NCBI RefSeq assembly: GCF_001584725.1
Contig: NZ_CP014606.1
Span: 1,054,001-1,118,000 of the forward strand
Source: an endosymbiont 'TC1' of Trimyema compressum
GTDB taxonomy: Bacteria; Bacillota; TC1
Reading direction: 5' to 3'
DNA length: 64,000 nucleotides
The notes below the pieces were generated by a model. The model did not search any database, was not told the origin of the DNA, and was given only the letters and a program-made list of their open reading frames with translations. Shown one piece after another: positions 46,906-56,878 of the stretch. A program made the translations under genes and the position numbers. Numbering within the stretch: position 1 is the stretch's first letter; each line of letters begins with the position of its first letter.

Positions 46906-48336
46906 CTACAGTTCACCGCCTTCGCCTAACTCCAAAACACGTATCATATTAGTTGTACCAGGAACTTTTAGGGGAATTCCTGCAGTAAATACAACCTTAT
47001 CTTTTAATTTGTATCCCTTTTGCTTCAGCAGAGTTAATTCCCCTTCATGTATTAGATCATCCGTACTTTTATAAGATGAGCTAATCAAAAGAGACTCTAC
47101 ACCCCAAACCAATTTTAAACTATACTTAATCTCAGGCTTTTCAATAAGAGCAAGAATAGGAATATTAGGTCTATATCTAGCAATTCTCCTAGCAGTAGAA
47201 CCACCATGAGTTGGAACTACTAAAGCTTTTGCTCCAATTTTTTTACCAATATCCACTGTAGAATAAGCAACCATATCAACAAGTTTCGGTGATTTTTTTA
47301 AACCCTTAAAATGCATTGGTTCTAGTAAATGAAGATCTTTTTCTGTTTCTTTTGCAATATCATTCATCATTTTTAAAGCCTCTATTGGATAACGCCCCCC
47401 AGCCGTTTCACCAGATAGCATAATCGCATCAGTGCCATCTAAAATACTATTGGCCACATCACTCACTTCTGCTCGTGTTGGTCTCGGATTTCTCATCATT
47501 GAGTCAAGCATTTGAGTTGCCACAATAACAGGTTTCCCTACTAATCGCGCTTTTTGAATAATCATTTTTTGGACGATAGGCACTTCCATAGCAGGTATTT
47601 CAACACCTAAATCACCTCTGGCTATCATAACACCATCTGAAGCTTCAAGAATATCATCTAAATTCTTGAGAGCAACAGCAGCCTCTATTTTAGCTATAAT
47701 TTGGACATGCTTTCCAGCTTCCCCTAATATTTTTCGAGCCTCCTCAATATCTTTTTTTTCTCTTACAAAAGAAAGCGCCAAAAAATGAATATTCTTTTCT
47801 AAGCCAAAAAGAATGTCTTCTCTGTCCTTTTCACTAATACCAGGTAATTTAATATGAACATGTGGCAAATTAACGCCTTTGCGGCTGCCTAATTCTCCAC
47901 TGTTTTTAATAATACAGGAAATTTCATTTTTATTAATAGATACTACTTCCAATTCAATTAAACCATCATCTAGAAGAATTCGGTCTTGGGGTTTTACCTC
48001 TTTTGGCAAATCTTTATAGGTGATAGAAATTTTTTCAGTAGAGCCTTTAATTATTTTTGTAGTTAAAATAATTAAATTACCTTTTTTAAGAAATATTTTC
48101 CCATCTACTTCTCCTGTTCTTATTTCAGGACCTTTTGTATCTAGTAGTATAGCAATATCTTTATTTTGATTTCTACTCACTCTTTTTAATAAATCCATTC
48201 TCTCTCCATGTTCCTCATAAGAACCATGAGAAAAATTGAAGCGAGCTACATCAAATCCTGCTTTTATAAGTCTTTCTAATTTTTTCTCATTATCAACTGC
48301 AGGGCCTAGTGTACAAATAATTTTTGTTCTTCTCAT
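46906..48336 (-). CDS. pyk: Pyruvate kinase
   Basis: Intact 476-residue glycolytic enzyme making pyruvate and ATP from phosphoenolpyruvate. It opens MRRTKIICTLGPAVDNEKKL, and has ARFNFSHGSYEEH (about 35), LLDTKGPEIRTG (about 63), the catalytic Lys in IIAKIEAAVALKNLD (about 213), MIARGDLGVEIPAMEVPIVQ (about 240) and LSGETAGGRYPIEAL (about 315). It lacks the extra PEP-utiliser domain found in Bacillus Pyk. The start ATG 48336 behind GGGAGAAAGCG is preferred over one 21 bases upstream that overlaps coaD. It is part of the dnaE-coaD-pyk operon. Confidence 0.97.
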   Translation of the reverse strand: MRRTKIICTLGPAVDNEKKLERLIKAGFDVARFNFSHGSYEEHGERMDLLKRVSRNQNKDIAILLDTKGPEIRTGEVDGKIFLKKGNLIILTTKIIKGSTEKISITYKDLPKEVKPQDRILLDDGLIELEVVSINKNEISCIIKNSGELGSRKGVNLPHVHIKLPGISEKDREDILFGLEKNIHFLALSFVREKKDIEEARKILGEAGKHVQIIAKIEAAVALKNLDDILEASDGVMIARGDLGVEIPAMEVPIVQKMIIQKARLVGKPVIVATQMLDSMMRNPRPTRAEVSDVANSILDGTDAIMLSGETAGGRYPIEALKMMNDIAKETEKDLHLLEPMHFKGLKKSPKLVDMVAYSTVDIGKKIGAKALVVPTHGGSTARRIARYRPNIPILALIEKPEIKYSLKLVWGVESLLISSSYKSTDDLIHEGELTLLKQKGYKLKDKVVFTAGIPLKVPGTTNMIRVLELGEGGEL

Positions 48337-48341
48337 TATTA

Positions 48342-48830
48342 TCACGCTTTCTCCCAATTAAACTTTTTCTTCAAAGCAATCTCCACAATCTCTGGAACCA
48401 ATCCATTAATATTGCCATTGAGACTTACTACTTGTTTAATAATAGTTGAGCTTAAAAAAGCATACTCTGAAGAGGTCATTAAAAAAATAGTTTCTACATT
48501 TTTTTCAAGTTTTTTATTCATTAAGGCTAACTGGAATTCATATTCAAAATCTGACACAGCTCGTAATCCCCTAATAATAGCATGGGCTTTTTTCTTTTGC
48601 ACAAAATGCATTAACAAACCATCAAAACTTTCAACTTCAACATTAGGAATATCCTTTACAACAGCTTCCATGAATTTTTTTCTTTCCTCAATTTTAAACA
48701 AAGACTCTTTTTCATTATCTATAGCAATGGCTACAATAACTTTATTAAATAGTAGGCTGGCTCTTTTTAAAATATCTAAATGTCCATTGGTTACAGGATC
48801 AAATGTTCCTGGATATATTGCTACTCTCAT
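48342..48830 (-). CDS. coaD: Phosphopantetheine adenylyltransferase
   Basis: Intact 162-residue enzyme of coenzyme A synthesis, transferring AMP to 4-phosphopantetheine. The nucleotidyltransferase motif is YPGTFDPVTNGHLDI (6-20) with the TxGH-type histidine. Others are FDGLLMHFV (about 69), HAIIRGLRAVSDFEYEFQLA (about 84) and MTSSEYAFLSSTIIKQV, the second ATP loop (about 118). It overlaps the dnaE stop by four bases (ATGA), indicating translational coupling. Confidence 0.97.
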   Translation of the reverse strand: MRVAIYPGTFDPVTNGHLDILKRASLLFNKVIVAIAIDNEKESLFKIEERKKFMEAVVKDIPNVEVESFDGLLMHFVQKKKAHAIIRGLRAVSDFEYEFQLALMNKKLEKNVETIFLMTSSEYAFLSSTIIKQVVSLNGNINGLVPEIVEIALKKKFNWEKA

Positions 48831-51800
48831 TTTACTATTACCTCTCCAAATTGAGACAGCGCCTCAATAGCTCTTTCATCATTTTTAATTGCATATTGAT
48901 TGCCAAGAGGAATAACTTTATTGTTAATTTTTAAAATAACTGGCACATCCCCCTTATTGAAAACCAGACACCTTTTTAAAGCATCCAAACCAGTAACACT
49001 CTTATCTTCAATGGATACTGTCACAGTTTCCTGTACAGCACCTTCATTCTTTCTAGTCTGCATTTTTTTATTATAAGTTCCATAGCTTTTAATAGTTAAA
49101 TAATTTTCTGGTTTAACAACCTTTTCAATAATACACTTATCTTCCCTCTCAGTTATTTGCAAACGCCCCCCTGCGGCTACTACAGCACCTTCTTTAATTA
49201 AATCTTTTACTTCAGCATAAAAAGAAGGAAATATTAAGCACTCTATTGAATCCGTCTCATCTTCTAGGCTAAAAGTAACCATTAGTTCATTATTTCTAGT
49301 TTTCTTTTCTTTAATATTATTTAAAACCCCTCTGATAATTACTTTTCTTTTATCATCATTTTCTTCAATATCTCCAAGACTATAAAAATCTGGATCCTCC
49401 ATTAAATCTGGGTATTCTTCTAAAGGATGGGCTGAAACATAAAATCCTAAAACTTCTTTTTCTTTTTGTAGTAGTTCCTGTAGAGGGAATTCCTCCTGTG
49501 TTGTCACTATAGTGGGTTCTTCTTCTTCCAAAGTATCGTCAATATCAAATAAGGAAATCTGATTGCTATCTTTTTCTTTTTGAAAACGCTGTCCTAAGTC
49601 TACAGCATCTTCAACAATAGCCATTAATGCTTTTCTGGGAATATGAAAAGAAGAAAAGGCACCTGATAAGGATAAATATTCCATAATCTTCTTGCCTACA
49701 GTTCTTAAATCAACGCGCCTACAAAAATCATCAATATCCAGAAAAGGACCTTCTCGACGTGCCTCTAAAATAGATTCTATTGCTGAAATACCCACACTTT
49801 TAATAGCGCCTAAACCAAAACGTATTGTATTTTCTTTAACAATAAAACCTTCCTTACTTTCGTTAACATCTGGAGGTAAAACACAAATACCCATTTTTTT
49901 ACACTCAAGAATATACTGAGTAACTTTTGTTGAAGACATAATTACACTTGATAAAAGAGACGCCATAAATTCTACTGGATAACGGGCTTTTAAGTAAGTA
50001 GTTTCATAAGCTAGCATTGCATAGGCAGCACTGTGGGATTTATTAAATCCATAGCCTGCAAAATACTCCATTAAACGAAATATTTCCTCTGCTGTTTTCT
50101 CCTCAATTTCATTTTTTCTACAGCCTTCAATAAAACCTTGTCTGCTTTTTTCAAGCATTTCAGGTATTTTTTTACCCATAGCTTTCCTTAAATTATCTGC
50201 TTCTGCCAATGTAAAGCCACCTAATTGGCTAGCAATACGCATAACTTGTTCCTGATATAGGATAACACCATATGTATCGTTTAGAATTGGCTCTAACATT
50301 GGATGGAGATACTCAATTTCGATTTGCTTGTGCTTTCTTTTAATAAAATCATCAATCATGCCACTGCCAATTGGTCCGGGTCTATAGAGAGCTACTAAAG
50401 CGATTATTTCTTCAAAGGCATCAGGTTTTAATTGTTTAATAATTGCCTGCATCCCTTTTGATTCCAATTGAAATAAACCACTGGTATTCCCTGTAGCTAA
50501 AAGTTGAAAAGTTTTTTTATCATCTAGAGGAATTTTTTCAATATCAATTGCTATCCCTCTATTTTCCTTGATTTTTTCCACTGTCTCTCCTATGACAGTT
50601 AATGTTCGAAGCCCCAGTAAGTCCATTTTTAAAAGACCAATATCTTCTACTGTATTCATTGGAAACTGGGTTGTTAAATATTCCTCACCTTCCATTTTAA
50701 TAGGTAGATATTCCTTCAGGGGTTCTGGAGTAATAACAACTGCAGCAGCATGAGTAGAAGTGTGCCTTGGCATGCCTTCTAAACGTCTTGCAATTTTGAT
50801 TAATTCTTCAATATCATTTCGTTCTTTACAAAAAGCCTGTAATTCAAGACTGGTGTCCATTGCTTTTTCAAGTGTTATTTTCAACTCATTGGGTACCATT
50901 TTAGCTACTTTATCCACATCTTTTAATGGAATATCCATCGCTCTTCCTACATCTCTAATAACAGCTCTTGCGGCCATTGTTCCAAAAGTTACAATTTGAG
51001 CAACATGATCCTCTCCATATTTTTCTATTAAATATTCAATGACCTCTTCTCGTCGAACATAGCAGAAATCTGTATCAATATCAGGTAAACTAATACGCTC
51101 AGGATTTAAAAATCGTTCAAAAATCAAATCATATTTCAAAGGATCAATTGTAGTAATGTCTAACACATAAGCAACCATACTACCAGCAGCAGATCCTCTT
51201 CCTGGTCCAACATAAATCCCCTTTTCCTTAGCAAAAGCAATCGTATCCCAGACAATTAAGAAATAGCCAGGATAGTCCATTTCATTTATAACGCCTAGTT
51301 CATAATAAAGTCTTTCTCTAATTTCCTCTGTCATTGCCCCATATTTTTTTATAACGCCTTCAAGACAAAGCTTTTCTAAATAGCTTTCTAATGTTTCTCC
51401 ATCCGGCACCTTATAATCAGGCAAATGGCTTTCACCAAATTCAATATTAACATTGCAGCGATCTTTAATTTTCACTGTATTTTCAATAGCTTCTGGAACA
51501 TTTTTAAAAAGCTCAATCATCTCAGTAGCAGATTTCACATAAAACTCTTTATTGGGAAACTCCATTTTATGTTCATCATTAATCGTTTTCCCCATTTGAA
51601 TACACATAAGTATTTCATGAGCGTAAGAATCTCCCCTTTCTAAATAATGAGAATCGTTAGCTGCAACCAAAGGTATATCCAACTCCTTGGCTAAACGAAT
51701 TAATCCCAAATTTAAAGTTTTTTCATACTCGAGTAAATGATCTTGTATTTCAATAAAAAAATTACCTTTACCAAAAACAGCTTCATATTCAAGAGCAGCT

Positions 51801-52273
51801 TTTTTTGCCCCTTCGTAATTATCTTCACGGATTCTTCTAGCTACTTCTCCAGCCATACAAGCACCGGTTGCTATTATACCCTCGCTGTATTTTTCTAATA
51901 GCTCTTTATCTACTCTAGGTTTATAATAAAATCCTTCAGTAAAACTTTGAGAAACAATTTTCATTAAGTTATGATAACCAACATTGTTTTCTGCTAATAA
52001 AATTAAATGATAACGACCGTCATCTACACCTGGCTCTTTTCTGAAACGACTATCTTTTGCAACATAAACTTCGCAGCCTATAATAGGCTTTACGCCGACC
52101 TTGATGCAAGCCCTGTAAAAATCTACAATACCATACATAGAACCATGGTCTGTAATAGCCACAGCATCCATGCCTTTAGATTTTATATTTTCCGCTAACT
52201 CATCTATCTTAATAGCACCGTCAAGCAAACTATATTCAGTGTGTAAATGCAAATGTACAAATTGGTTATTCAT
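48827..52273 (-). CDS. dnaE: DNA polymerase III alpha subunit
   Basis: Intact 1148-residue C-family replicative polymerase, the longest gene in the window. The amino PHP domain has FVHLHLHTEYSLLDGAI and AITDHGSMYG. The palm holds GPGRGSAAGSMVAY (about 355) and the catalytic pair in SLPDIDTDFCYVRR (about 398). YRPGPIGSGMIDDFIKRKHK and FNKSHSAAYAML follow (fingers and helix-hairpin-helix). The carboxy part bears an OB-fold (VIIRGVLNNIKEKKT) and a short tail. Absence of exonuclease motifs places it as DnaE rather than PolC. It has no lesion over 3.4 kb, which matters for judging assembly quality. A likely -10 box TATAAT (minus strand, 52316-52321) precedes it. Confidence 0.98.
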   Translation of the reverse strand: MNNQFVHLHLHTEYSLLDGAIKIDELAENIKSKGMDAVAITDHGSMYGIVDFYRACIKVGVKPIIGCEVYVAKDSRFRKEPGVDDGRYHLILLAENNVGYHNLMKIVSQSFTEGFYYKPRVDKELLEKYSEGIIATGACMAGEVARRIREDNYEGAKKAALEYEAVFGKGNFFIEIQDHLLEYEKTLNLGLIRLAKELDIPLVAANDSHYLERGDSYAHEILMCIQMGKTINDEHKMEFPNKEFYVKSATEMIELFKNVPEAIENTVKIKDRCNVNIEFGESHLPDYKVPDGETLESYLEKLCLEGVIKKYGAMTEEIRERLYYELGVINEMDYPGYFLIVWDTIAFAKEKGIYVGPGRGSAAGSMVAYVLDITTIDPLKYDLIFERFLNPERISLPDIDTDFCYVRREEVIEYLIEKYGEDHVAQIVTFGTMAARAVIRDVGRAMDIPLKDVDKVAKMVPNELKITLEKAMDTSLELQAFCKERNDIEELIKIARRLEGMPRHTSTHAAAVVITPEPLKEYLPIKMEGEEYLTTQFPMNTVEDIGLLKMDLLGLRTLTVIGETVEKIKENRGIAIDIEKIPLDDKKTFQLLATGNTSGLFQLESKGMQAIIKQLKPDAFEEIIALVALYRPGPIGSGMIDDFIKRKHKQIEIEYLHPMLEPILNDTYGVILYQEQVMRIASQLGGFTLAEADNLRKAMGKKIPEMLEKSRQGFIEGCRKNEIEEKTAEEIFRLMEYFAGYGFNKSHSAAYAMLAYETTYLKARYPVEFMASLLSSVIMSSTKVTQYILECKKMGICVLPPDVNESKEGFIVKENTIRFGLGAIKSVGISAIESILEARREGPFLDIDDFCRRVDLRTVGKKIMEYLSLSGAFSSFHIPRKALMAIVEDAVDLGQRFQKEKDSNQISLFDIDDTLEEEEPTIVTTQEEFPLQELLQKEKEVLGFYVSAHPLEEYPDLMEDPDFYSLGDIEENDDKRKVIIRGVLNNIKEKKTRNNELMVTFSLEDETDSIECLIFPSFYAEVKDLIKEGAVVAAGGRLQITEREDKCIIEKVVKPENYLTIKSYGTYNKKMQTRKNEGAVQETVTVSIEDKSVTGLDALKRCLVFNKGDVPVILKINNKVIPLGNQYAIKNDERAIEALSQFGEVIVK

Positions 52274-52418
52274 CTTATTTTATCTCTCCAATTATTTAAA
52301 AGTATTTCCTACTCAATTATACCATCTTCTAGAATAAAGAAAAAGAATATAGTTATACTATATACTATCCCATATTCTCTGTCAGTATTTATTCTATTCC
52401 AACTATGTTATGTTCCTG

Positions 52419-52911
52419 TTACAAACTGATTAATTCTCCATTAATAATTCCATTTTCTTTGGAAAGTTTTAGAAATCCTGCAGTTTGTTTTCCTGTTCTT
52501 GCACCACTGGCTGTTCCAGGATTAAAATATAAGATAGAATCTTGTTGCTCATTTAAAGGTTCATGACTATGACCAAAACAAATACAATGACAGTCGCAAT
52601 CCCCTAATCCCATTCTGCATTAAGTCTTGCACTTTTACTATATTTATAGCCAAAGCCATGAATAATTCCAATTTTAAAACCTTCAATTATTATAATTCTT
52701 TTTCTGGTATTGAGCCACTTAAAATTTGATCGTTATTACCATAAACGCTATAGACATTTTCATTTACTAATTTTAAATCCTCAAGTAATTCCGAGGCAGT
52801 AAAGTCACCACAATGAATAACAGCATCTGCCTCCTTAACTAATGACCATAACTTACTAGGTAATTCATATTTTGGATAATGAGTATCTGAAATAACTAAA
52901 GTTTTCTTCAT
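52419..52911 (-). pseudogene. YfcE/MJ0936-type phosphodiesterase, frameshifted
   Basis: Small calcineurin-like metallophosphodiesterase of the YfcE/MJ0936 family. Metal motifs remain: VISDTHYPKY (D-x-H, 6-15), VIHCGDFTASE (GD, about 31), VYGNNDQI (GNND, about 55) and CFGHSHEPL (GHxH, near the end). Between them the frame changes twice: an A-run at 52694 is one base short (PEKRIIIIEG should follow), and another shift occurs near 52620. With these repaired the protein is about 160 residues. The start codon directly follows the TAG of the trmL remnant, so both shared a transcript. Confidence 0.85.
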
Positions 52912-53375
52912 CTATTTTAATCCTTTAAAGCTATTTTGTCGTAAGCTTTCATAAAGCACAATAGCAACCGCATTACTGATATTTAAAGATCTTAATTAAA
53001 TTCTCCCCTCCATAGGAATCTTCACAACTCTGTCTTTATATTGTTCTAAAAGGGATTCTGGTAGACCTCTAGTTTCAGGTCCAAAGATCAAAAAATCATC
53101 CTCTGTATAGGTTACATCTGAATAGAAATCTTCACCTTTAGTTGAAAGAAAATAGCAATTAGCATAAGGATTTTTTTCATAAAATCTTCAAAATTATCAT
53201 AGTAATAGACATTAATATATTTCCAATAATCTAAACCTGCTCTTTTCAATGATTTATCATCTGTCTTAAATCCCAATGGTTTTATTAAATGAAGATAACT
53301 GCCTGTAACAGCACAGCTTCTCCCAATATCCCCCGTATTGCTAGGAATTTCTGGTTCATACAAAACAATATGCAT
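52912..53375 (-). pseudogene. trmL: tRNA (cytidine34-2-O)-methyltransferase TrmL, frameshifted
   Basis: SPOUT-family tRNA wobble methyltransferase. The start HIVLYEPEIPSNTGDIGRSC is typical, with VTGSYLHLIKPLGF and RAGLDYWKY. After about residue 72 the frame changes and continues KGEDFYSDVTYTEDDFLIFG, PETRGLPESLL and IPMEGRI. Then a TAA-containing six-base excess interrupts before LRSLNISNAVAIVLYE, the SAM-binding knot. Lesions are therefore a one-base shift (about 53165) and an insertion (about 52996). The gene ends one base before yfcE. It is divergent from aconitase. Confidence 0.85.
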
Positions 53376-53445
53376 TTTTCGACCCCTTTTTATATAATTA
53401 AATTATTATACACTAGCAGAAACCTTTAATCAAGAGGCGTTTTTT

Positions 53446-53453
53446 GCTATAAT
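53446..53453 (+). promoter_or_regulatory. Extended -10 promoter of aconitase
   Basis: TGCTATAATA with TATAAT at 53448-53453, 32 bases before the aconitase ATG. Preceded by a T-run like the promoter at 55449. Confidence 0.65.
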
Positions 53454-53484
53454 ACTAAGATAAGAAAAAATTCGAGGTGAGGAA

Positions 53485-55413
53485 ATGACAAAAACACTAA
53501 CAGAAAAAATCCTATCAAATCATCTAATAACTGGTGAAATGATTCAAGGACAAGAAATTGGTATTAAAATAGATCAAACATTAACACAGGATGCAACAGG
53601 CACAATGGCTTATCTTCAATTTGAAGCCATTGGTGTTCCTAAAGTTAAAACAGAATTATCTGTGAGTTATATTGATCACAACACACTACAAACTGGTTTT
53701 GAAAATGCAGATGACCACTTATTTCTCCAATCTATTGCAGCAAAATATGGTCTCTATTTCTCAAGACCCGGCAATGGTATTTGTCATCAAGTTCATTTAG
53801 AACGTTTTGGAATTCCTGGTAAAACATTACTTGGTTCAGACAGTCATACACCAACAGGTGGTGGCATTGGTATGTTAGCTATGGGTGCTGGTGGTCTTGA
53901 TGTGGCCGTTGCAATGGCTGGAGGACCCTTTTATTTAACGGTTCCAAAAGTCATTAATGTTGAATTAAAAGGTAAATTAAAACCCTATGTATCAGCAAAA
54001 GATATTATTTTAAAAGTATTGGAAATCCTCAGCGTTAAAGGTGGCGTTGGTAAAGTTATTGAATATACTGGTGAAGGCCTTAAAACTCTTTCAGTCCCTG
54101 AACGTTCAACCATTACAAATATGGGTGCAGAACTAGGAGCTACTACTTCAATTTTCCCAAGTGATGAAACAACTAAAGCATTCCTTGAAGCTCAGGATAG
54201 AGGCTCTGACTATAAGGAGTTAAAAGCGGATGAAGGGGCTGTTTATGATGAACGTATCATCATAGATTTAGATGCTCTTGAACCTTTAACAGCTGCGCCT
54301 CATAGCCCAGATAATATTCAAACAGTAAGGGAATTAAACCATTTAAAAGTTAATCAAGTAGCTATTGGTAGTTGTACTAACTCCTCCTTTACTGATTTAA
54401 CTAAAGTAGCCCATATACTAGAGGGTAAAACAGTTAATCCTAGTGTAAGCTTAGTTATATCTCCAGGATCTAAACAAGTATTTGAAATGCTAGCAGAAAA
54501 TGGCGCCCTTAAAAAATTAATAGCTTCTGGTGCTAGAATTTTAGAGTCAGCCTGTGGTCCTTGTATTGGTATGGGACAATCTCCGAGTTCAGGTGCTATT
54601 TCACTTAGAACTTTTAATAGAAACTTTTATGGCAGAAGTGGTACAAAAGATGCATCAATCTACTTAGTCAGTCCAGAAACAGCAGCAGCAAGCGCCTTAA
54701 CAGGATACATGACTGATCCAACAACTATTACTGATGGTTATGCTGTAGAAACACCTACGCATTTTCTCATTGATGATAATATGATTTTAAAGCCATCAGA
54801 TAGTCCTGAAACAGCAGAAATAATTAAAGGTCCAAATATTAAGCCACTACCTGTTAACCAACCGTTAGAAAATAATTTAGTAGGCAATTTACTACTAAAA
54901 GTTGAAGATAACATCACAACAGATCATATTATGCCTGCTGGCGCAAAAGTGCTACCACTAAGATCAAATATTCCCGAAATATCTAAGTATGCATTTTCTC
55001 AAATAGACCCTTCTTTTAGCGAGAGAGCCATTGCAGAAAATGGTGGTTTCATCGTAGGTGGACACAACTACGGACAAGGATCCAGCAGAGAACATGCAGC
55101 CCTAGCCCCTATGTATTTAGGTATTAAAGGGGTCATTACACAATCCTTTGCTAGAATTTACAAAGCAAATCTAGTAAATTTTGGATTATTACCACTTACC
55201 TTTAAAAATGAAGAAGACTATAACAAGATACAACAAGGTGATAATCTTGAAATAGAAAACGTTAAAGATCTTTTAATAAAAAAAGGAGAGTTAATACTCT
55301 TTAATGCAACTAAAGATGAATCTTATCCATTGGTATATGACTTGTCCAATCGAGCAATTGAAATAATTTTAGCAGGTGGATTACTCAACTACACAAAACA
55401 AAATAACAACTAA
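53485..55413 (+). CDS. acnA: Aconitate hydratase
   Basis: Intact 642-residue [4Fe-4S] enzyme that isomerises citrate to isocitrate. Cluster cysteines are in IGSCTNSSFTDL (about 305) and ESACGPCIGMGQSP (about 358-371). Substrate motifs include LGSDSHTPTGGGIGMLAMGAGG (read in part, about 113-134) and HNYGQGSSREHAALAP with the catalytic Ser loop (about 530). Size matches the shorter, mitochondrial-like bacterial type. With citrate synthase at 61.7 kb it supplies the oxidative branch towards 2-oxoglutarate and glutamate. Promoter at 53446, ribosome binding site GAGGTGAGG, terminator at 55415. Single-gene unit on the plus strand. Confidence 0.97.
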   Translation: MTKTLTEKILSNHLITGEMIQGQEIGIKIDQTLTQDATGTMAYLQFEAIGVPKVKTELSVSYIDHNTLQTGFENADDHLFLQSIAAKYGLYFSRPGNGICHQVHLERFGIPGKTLLGSDSHTPTGGGIGMLAMGAGGLDVAVAMAGGPFYLTVPKVINVELKGKLKPYVSAKDIILKVLEILSVKGGVGKVIEYTGEGLKTLSVPERSTITNMGAELGATTSIFPSDETTKAFLEAQDRGSDYKELKADEGAVYDERIIIDLDALEPLTAAPHSPDNIQTVRELNHLKVNQVAIGSCTNSSFTDLTKVAHILEGKTVNPSVSLVISPGSKQVFEMLAENGALKKLIASGARILESACGPCIGMGQSPSSGAISLRTFNRNFYGRSGTKDASIYLVSPETAAASALTGYMTDPTTITDGYAVETPTHFLIDDNMILKPSDSPETAEIIKGPNIKPLPVNQPLENNLVGNLLLKVEDNITTDHIMPAGAKVLPLRSNIPEISKYAFSQIDPSFSERAIAENGGFIVGGHNYGQGSSREHAALAPMYLGIKGVITQSFARIYKANLVNFGLLPLTFKNEEDYNKIQQGDNLEIENVKDLLIKKGELILFNATKDESYPLVYDLSNRAIEIILAGGLLNYTKQNNN

Positions 55414-55414
55414 G

Positions 55415-55448
55415 AAAAAAGGCTTTCTTACATAAGAAAGCCTTTTTT
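55415..55448 (+). terminator. Intrinsic terminator of aconitase
   Basis: A perfect 16-bp stem, AAAAAAGGCTTTCTTA and its complement with a two-base loop, directly after the stop; its T-run leads straight into the next promoter. Confidence 0.92.
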
Positions 55449-55456
55449 GCTATAAT
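55449..55456 (+). promoter_or_regulatory. Extended -10 promoter of the DUF2148 gene
   Basis: GCTATAATGATACT with TATAAT at 55451-55456 immediately after the aconitase terminator. Confidence 0.6.
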
Positions 55457-55483
55457 GATACTATAAATAAAAAGGAGGCATTA

Positions 55484-56057
55484 ATGATGAAAATTACAAG
55501 CTATGATGCTGAACAAGCATCCGTATTACAAATCGTTAATATGATGGCCAGTGCAGCAAAAACTGCTCCAAAAGGCTTAGGCATCAATCGTATTGATACA
55601 TTGGTTTTAACTGAAGATGACATGATGCCAATTATTGAAGAAATGAAAAAAACCGCTTATGATTATAAAATGGCCTACTTCCTTAGAGATGCGGAGTCTC
55701 TGGAAAAATCCCAAGCTCTAGTTTTAATAGGTACAACTTATGGCTGTGGGGCTATAGAGGTGTTGTCCCTTGTTGGTCTATGTGGCAATATAGATTGTGC
55801 TACAAACAGCAAAAAAGGTCATCTGCACCTTTGATACAGTTGACCTAGGCAATTGCGCCCCCCCGGGCGCAATAGGTGCAGCCTATAGTGTTGCCTCAAC
55901 TAACCAATTAGATCACAGAGTCTTCTTTAGCGTAGCAAAAGCAGCTCTAAAACTAGGTGATTACTTACCTGACTGTAAATTAATGATGGCAATCCCAGTT
56001 TCCGCATATAGCAAAAATATTTACTATGATAGAAAGATACCAGAACTCCATGATTAA
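55484..56057 (+). pseudogene. DUF2148 ferredoxin-domain protein, frameshifted
   Basis: Remnant of a DUF2148 protein (about 180 residues), a small cysteine-containing protein with a ferredoxin-like label and no known reaction. It starts MKITSYDAEQASVLQIVNMM and includes KTAPKGLGINRIDTLVLTED and GTTYGCGAI. After CGNIDC the frame is lost near 55805 and resumes as CTFDTVDLG. Just after that, an odd GC-rich stretch encodes NCAPPG where relatives read directly into an AIG-type segment. It overlaps the nitrilase start (ATGATTAA). Ribosome binding site AAGGAGG. Confidence 0.75.
55852..55870. repeat. GC-rich inverted repeat/insert in an AT-rich gene
   Basis: GCGCCC-CCCC-GGGCGC is a perfect hairpin with a run of seven or more C, in a gene otherwise about one third GC. 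It seems to add about 15 bases to the DUF2148 frame. Confidence 0.6.
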
Positions 56058-56827
56058 TTTAGCATTATGTCAATTTCAAACAGCAGGTGATAAACAACTC
56101 AACTTACAAAAAGCAAAGGCATTTATACAAATGGCCAAAGATAAGGAAGCCAATATAATTGCTTTACCAGAAATGTTTAATTGCCCCTATGAGGGAATCT
56201 CTTTTAGAAAATTTGCGGAACTTGAAGGAGAAGAAACATTTAAACTTTTAGAAGAAATGAGTAAAGATATTGTTTTAATAGGAGGTTATATACCTGAAAA
56301 AGACAAAGAAGGCTTCTGTTACAATACTTCCTATATTTTTGAAAATGGAAAGCTAATTGGAAAACATAGAAAAATCCATCTTTTTAATATTGATTTTAAT
56401 AATATTAAAATGCACGAGTCAGATTATTTAAAACCAGGACAAGAAACAACTGTAGTCAATACGTCTTTTGGTCCAATAGGAATTGCAATCTGTTTTGATA
56501 TCCGTTTTCCAGAAATTTTTTTGGAAATGAATAAAAAAGAACCTTTTCTCTATGTTATCCCTTCAACATTTAATAAAGTAACGGGGCCAGCTCACTTTAA
56601 ACTCTTAGGAAGAAGCCGTGCTGTTGATTTTCAAAGCTTTTGTAGCTTTAATCTCCACAGCTTCTAATATTGAAGCCAACTATGACCCTTATGGACATAC
56701 AATGCTTATTGACGCATGGGGTAATGTAATGGGAGAATTAGAAAGCGGAGAAGGCATTCTCTTACATAAGTTGAAATTAAAACAACTGGAAATAATTAAA
56801 GAACAGCTACCAATAAAAAGAGACTAG
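56050..56827 (+). pseudogene. Nit2-like carbon-nitrogen hydrolase, single frameshift
   Basis: Nitrilase-superfamily omega-amidase-like enzyme. The catalytic triad is present: Glu in IIALPEMFNCP (about 40), Lys in GKHRKIHLFNID (about 111) and Cys in IGIAICFDIRFPEIF (about 148). At about 56638 one extra T in a T-run changes RAVDFQSF-VALIS into a short wrong end. The right frame continues STASNIEANYDPYGHTMLID to 56827, giving about 258 residues. As a single homopolymer indel it may be a sequencing error. It overlaps the end of the DUF2148 gene. The family hydrolyses 2-oxoglutaramate or similar amides. Confidence 0.85.
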
Positions 56828-56846
56828 CGTATGCTAGTCTCTTTTT
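56815..56846 (+). terminator. Intrinsic terminator after the nitrilase gene
   Basis: A perfect 14-bp stem AAAAAGAGACTAGC / GCTAGTCTCTTTTT with GTAT loop, overlapping the last codons. Confidence 0.92.
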
Positions 56847-56878
56847 ATATTATAATATATAGGTTGATTAGGTTGGGA

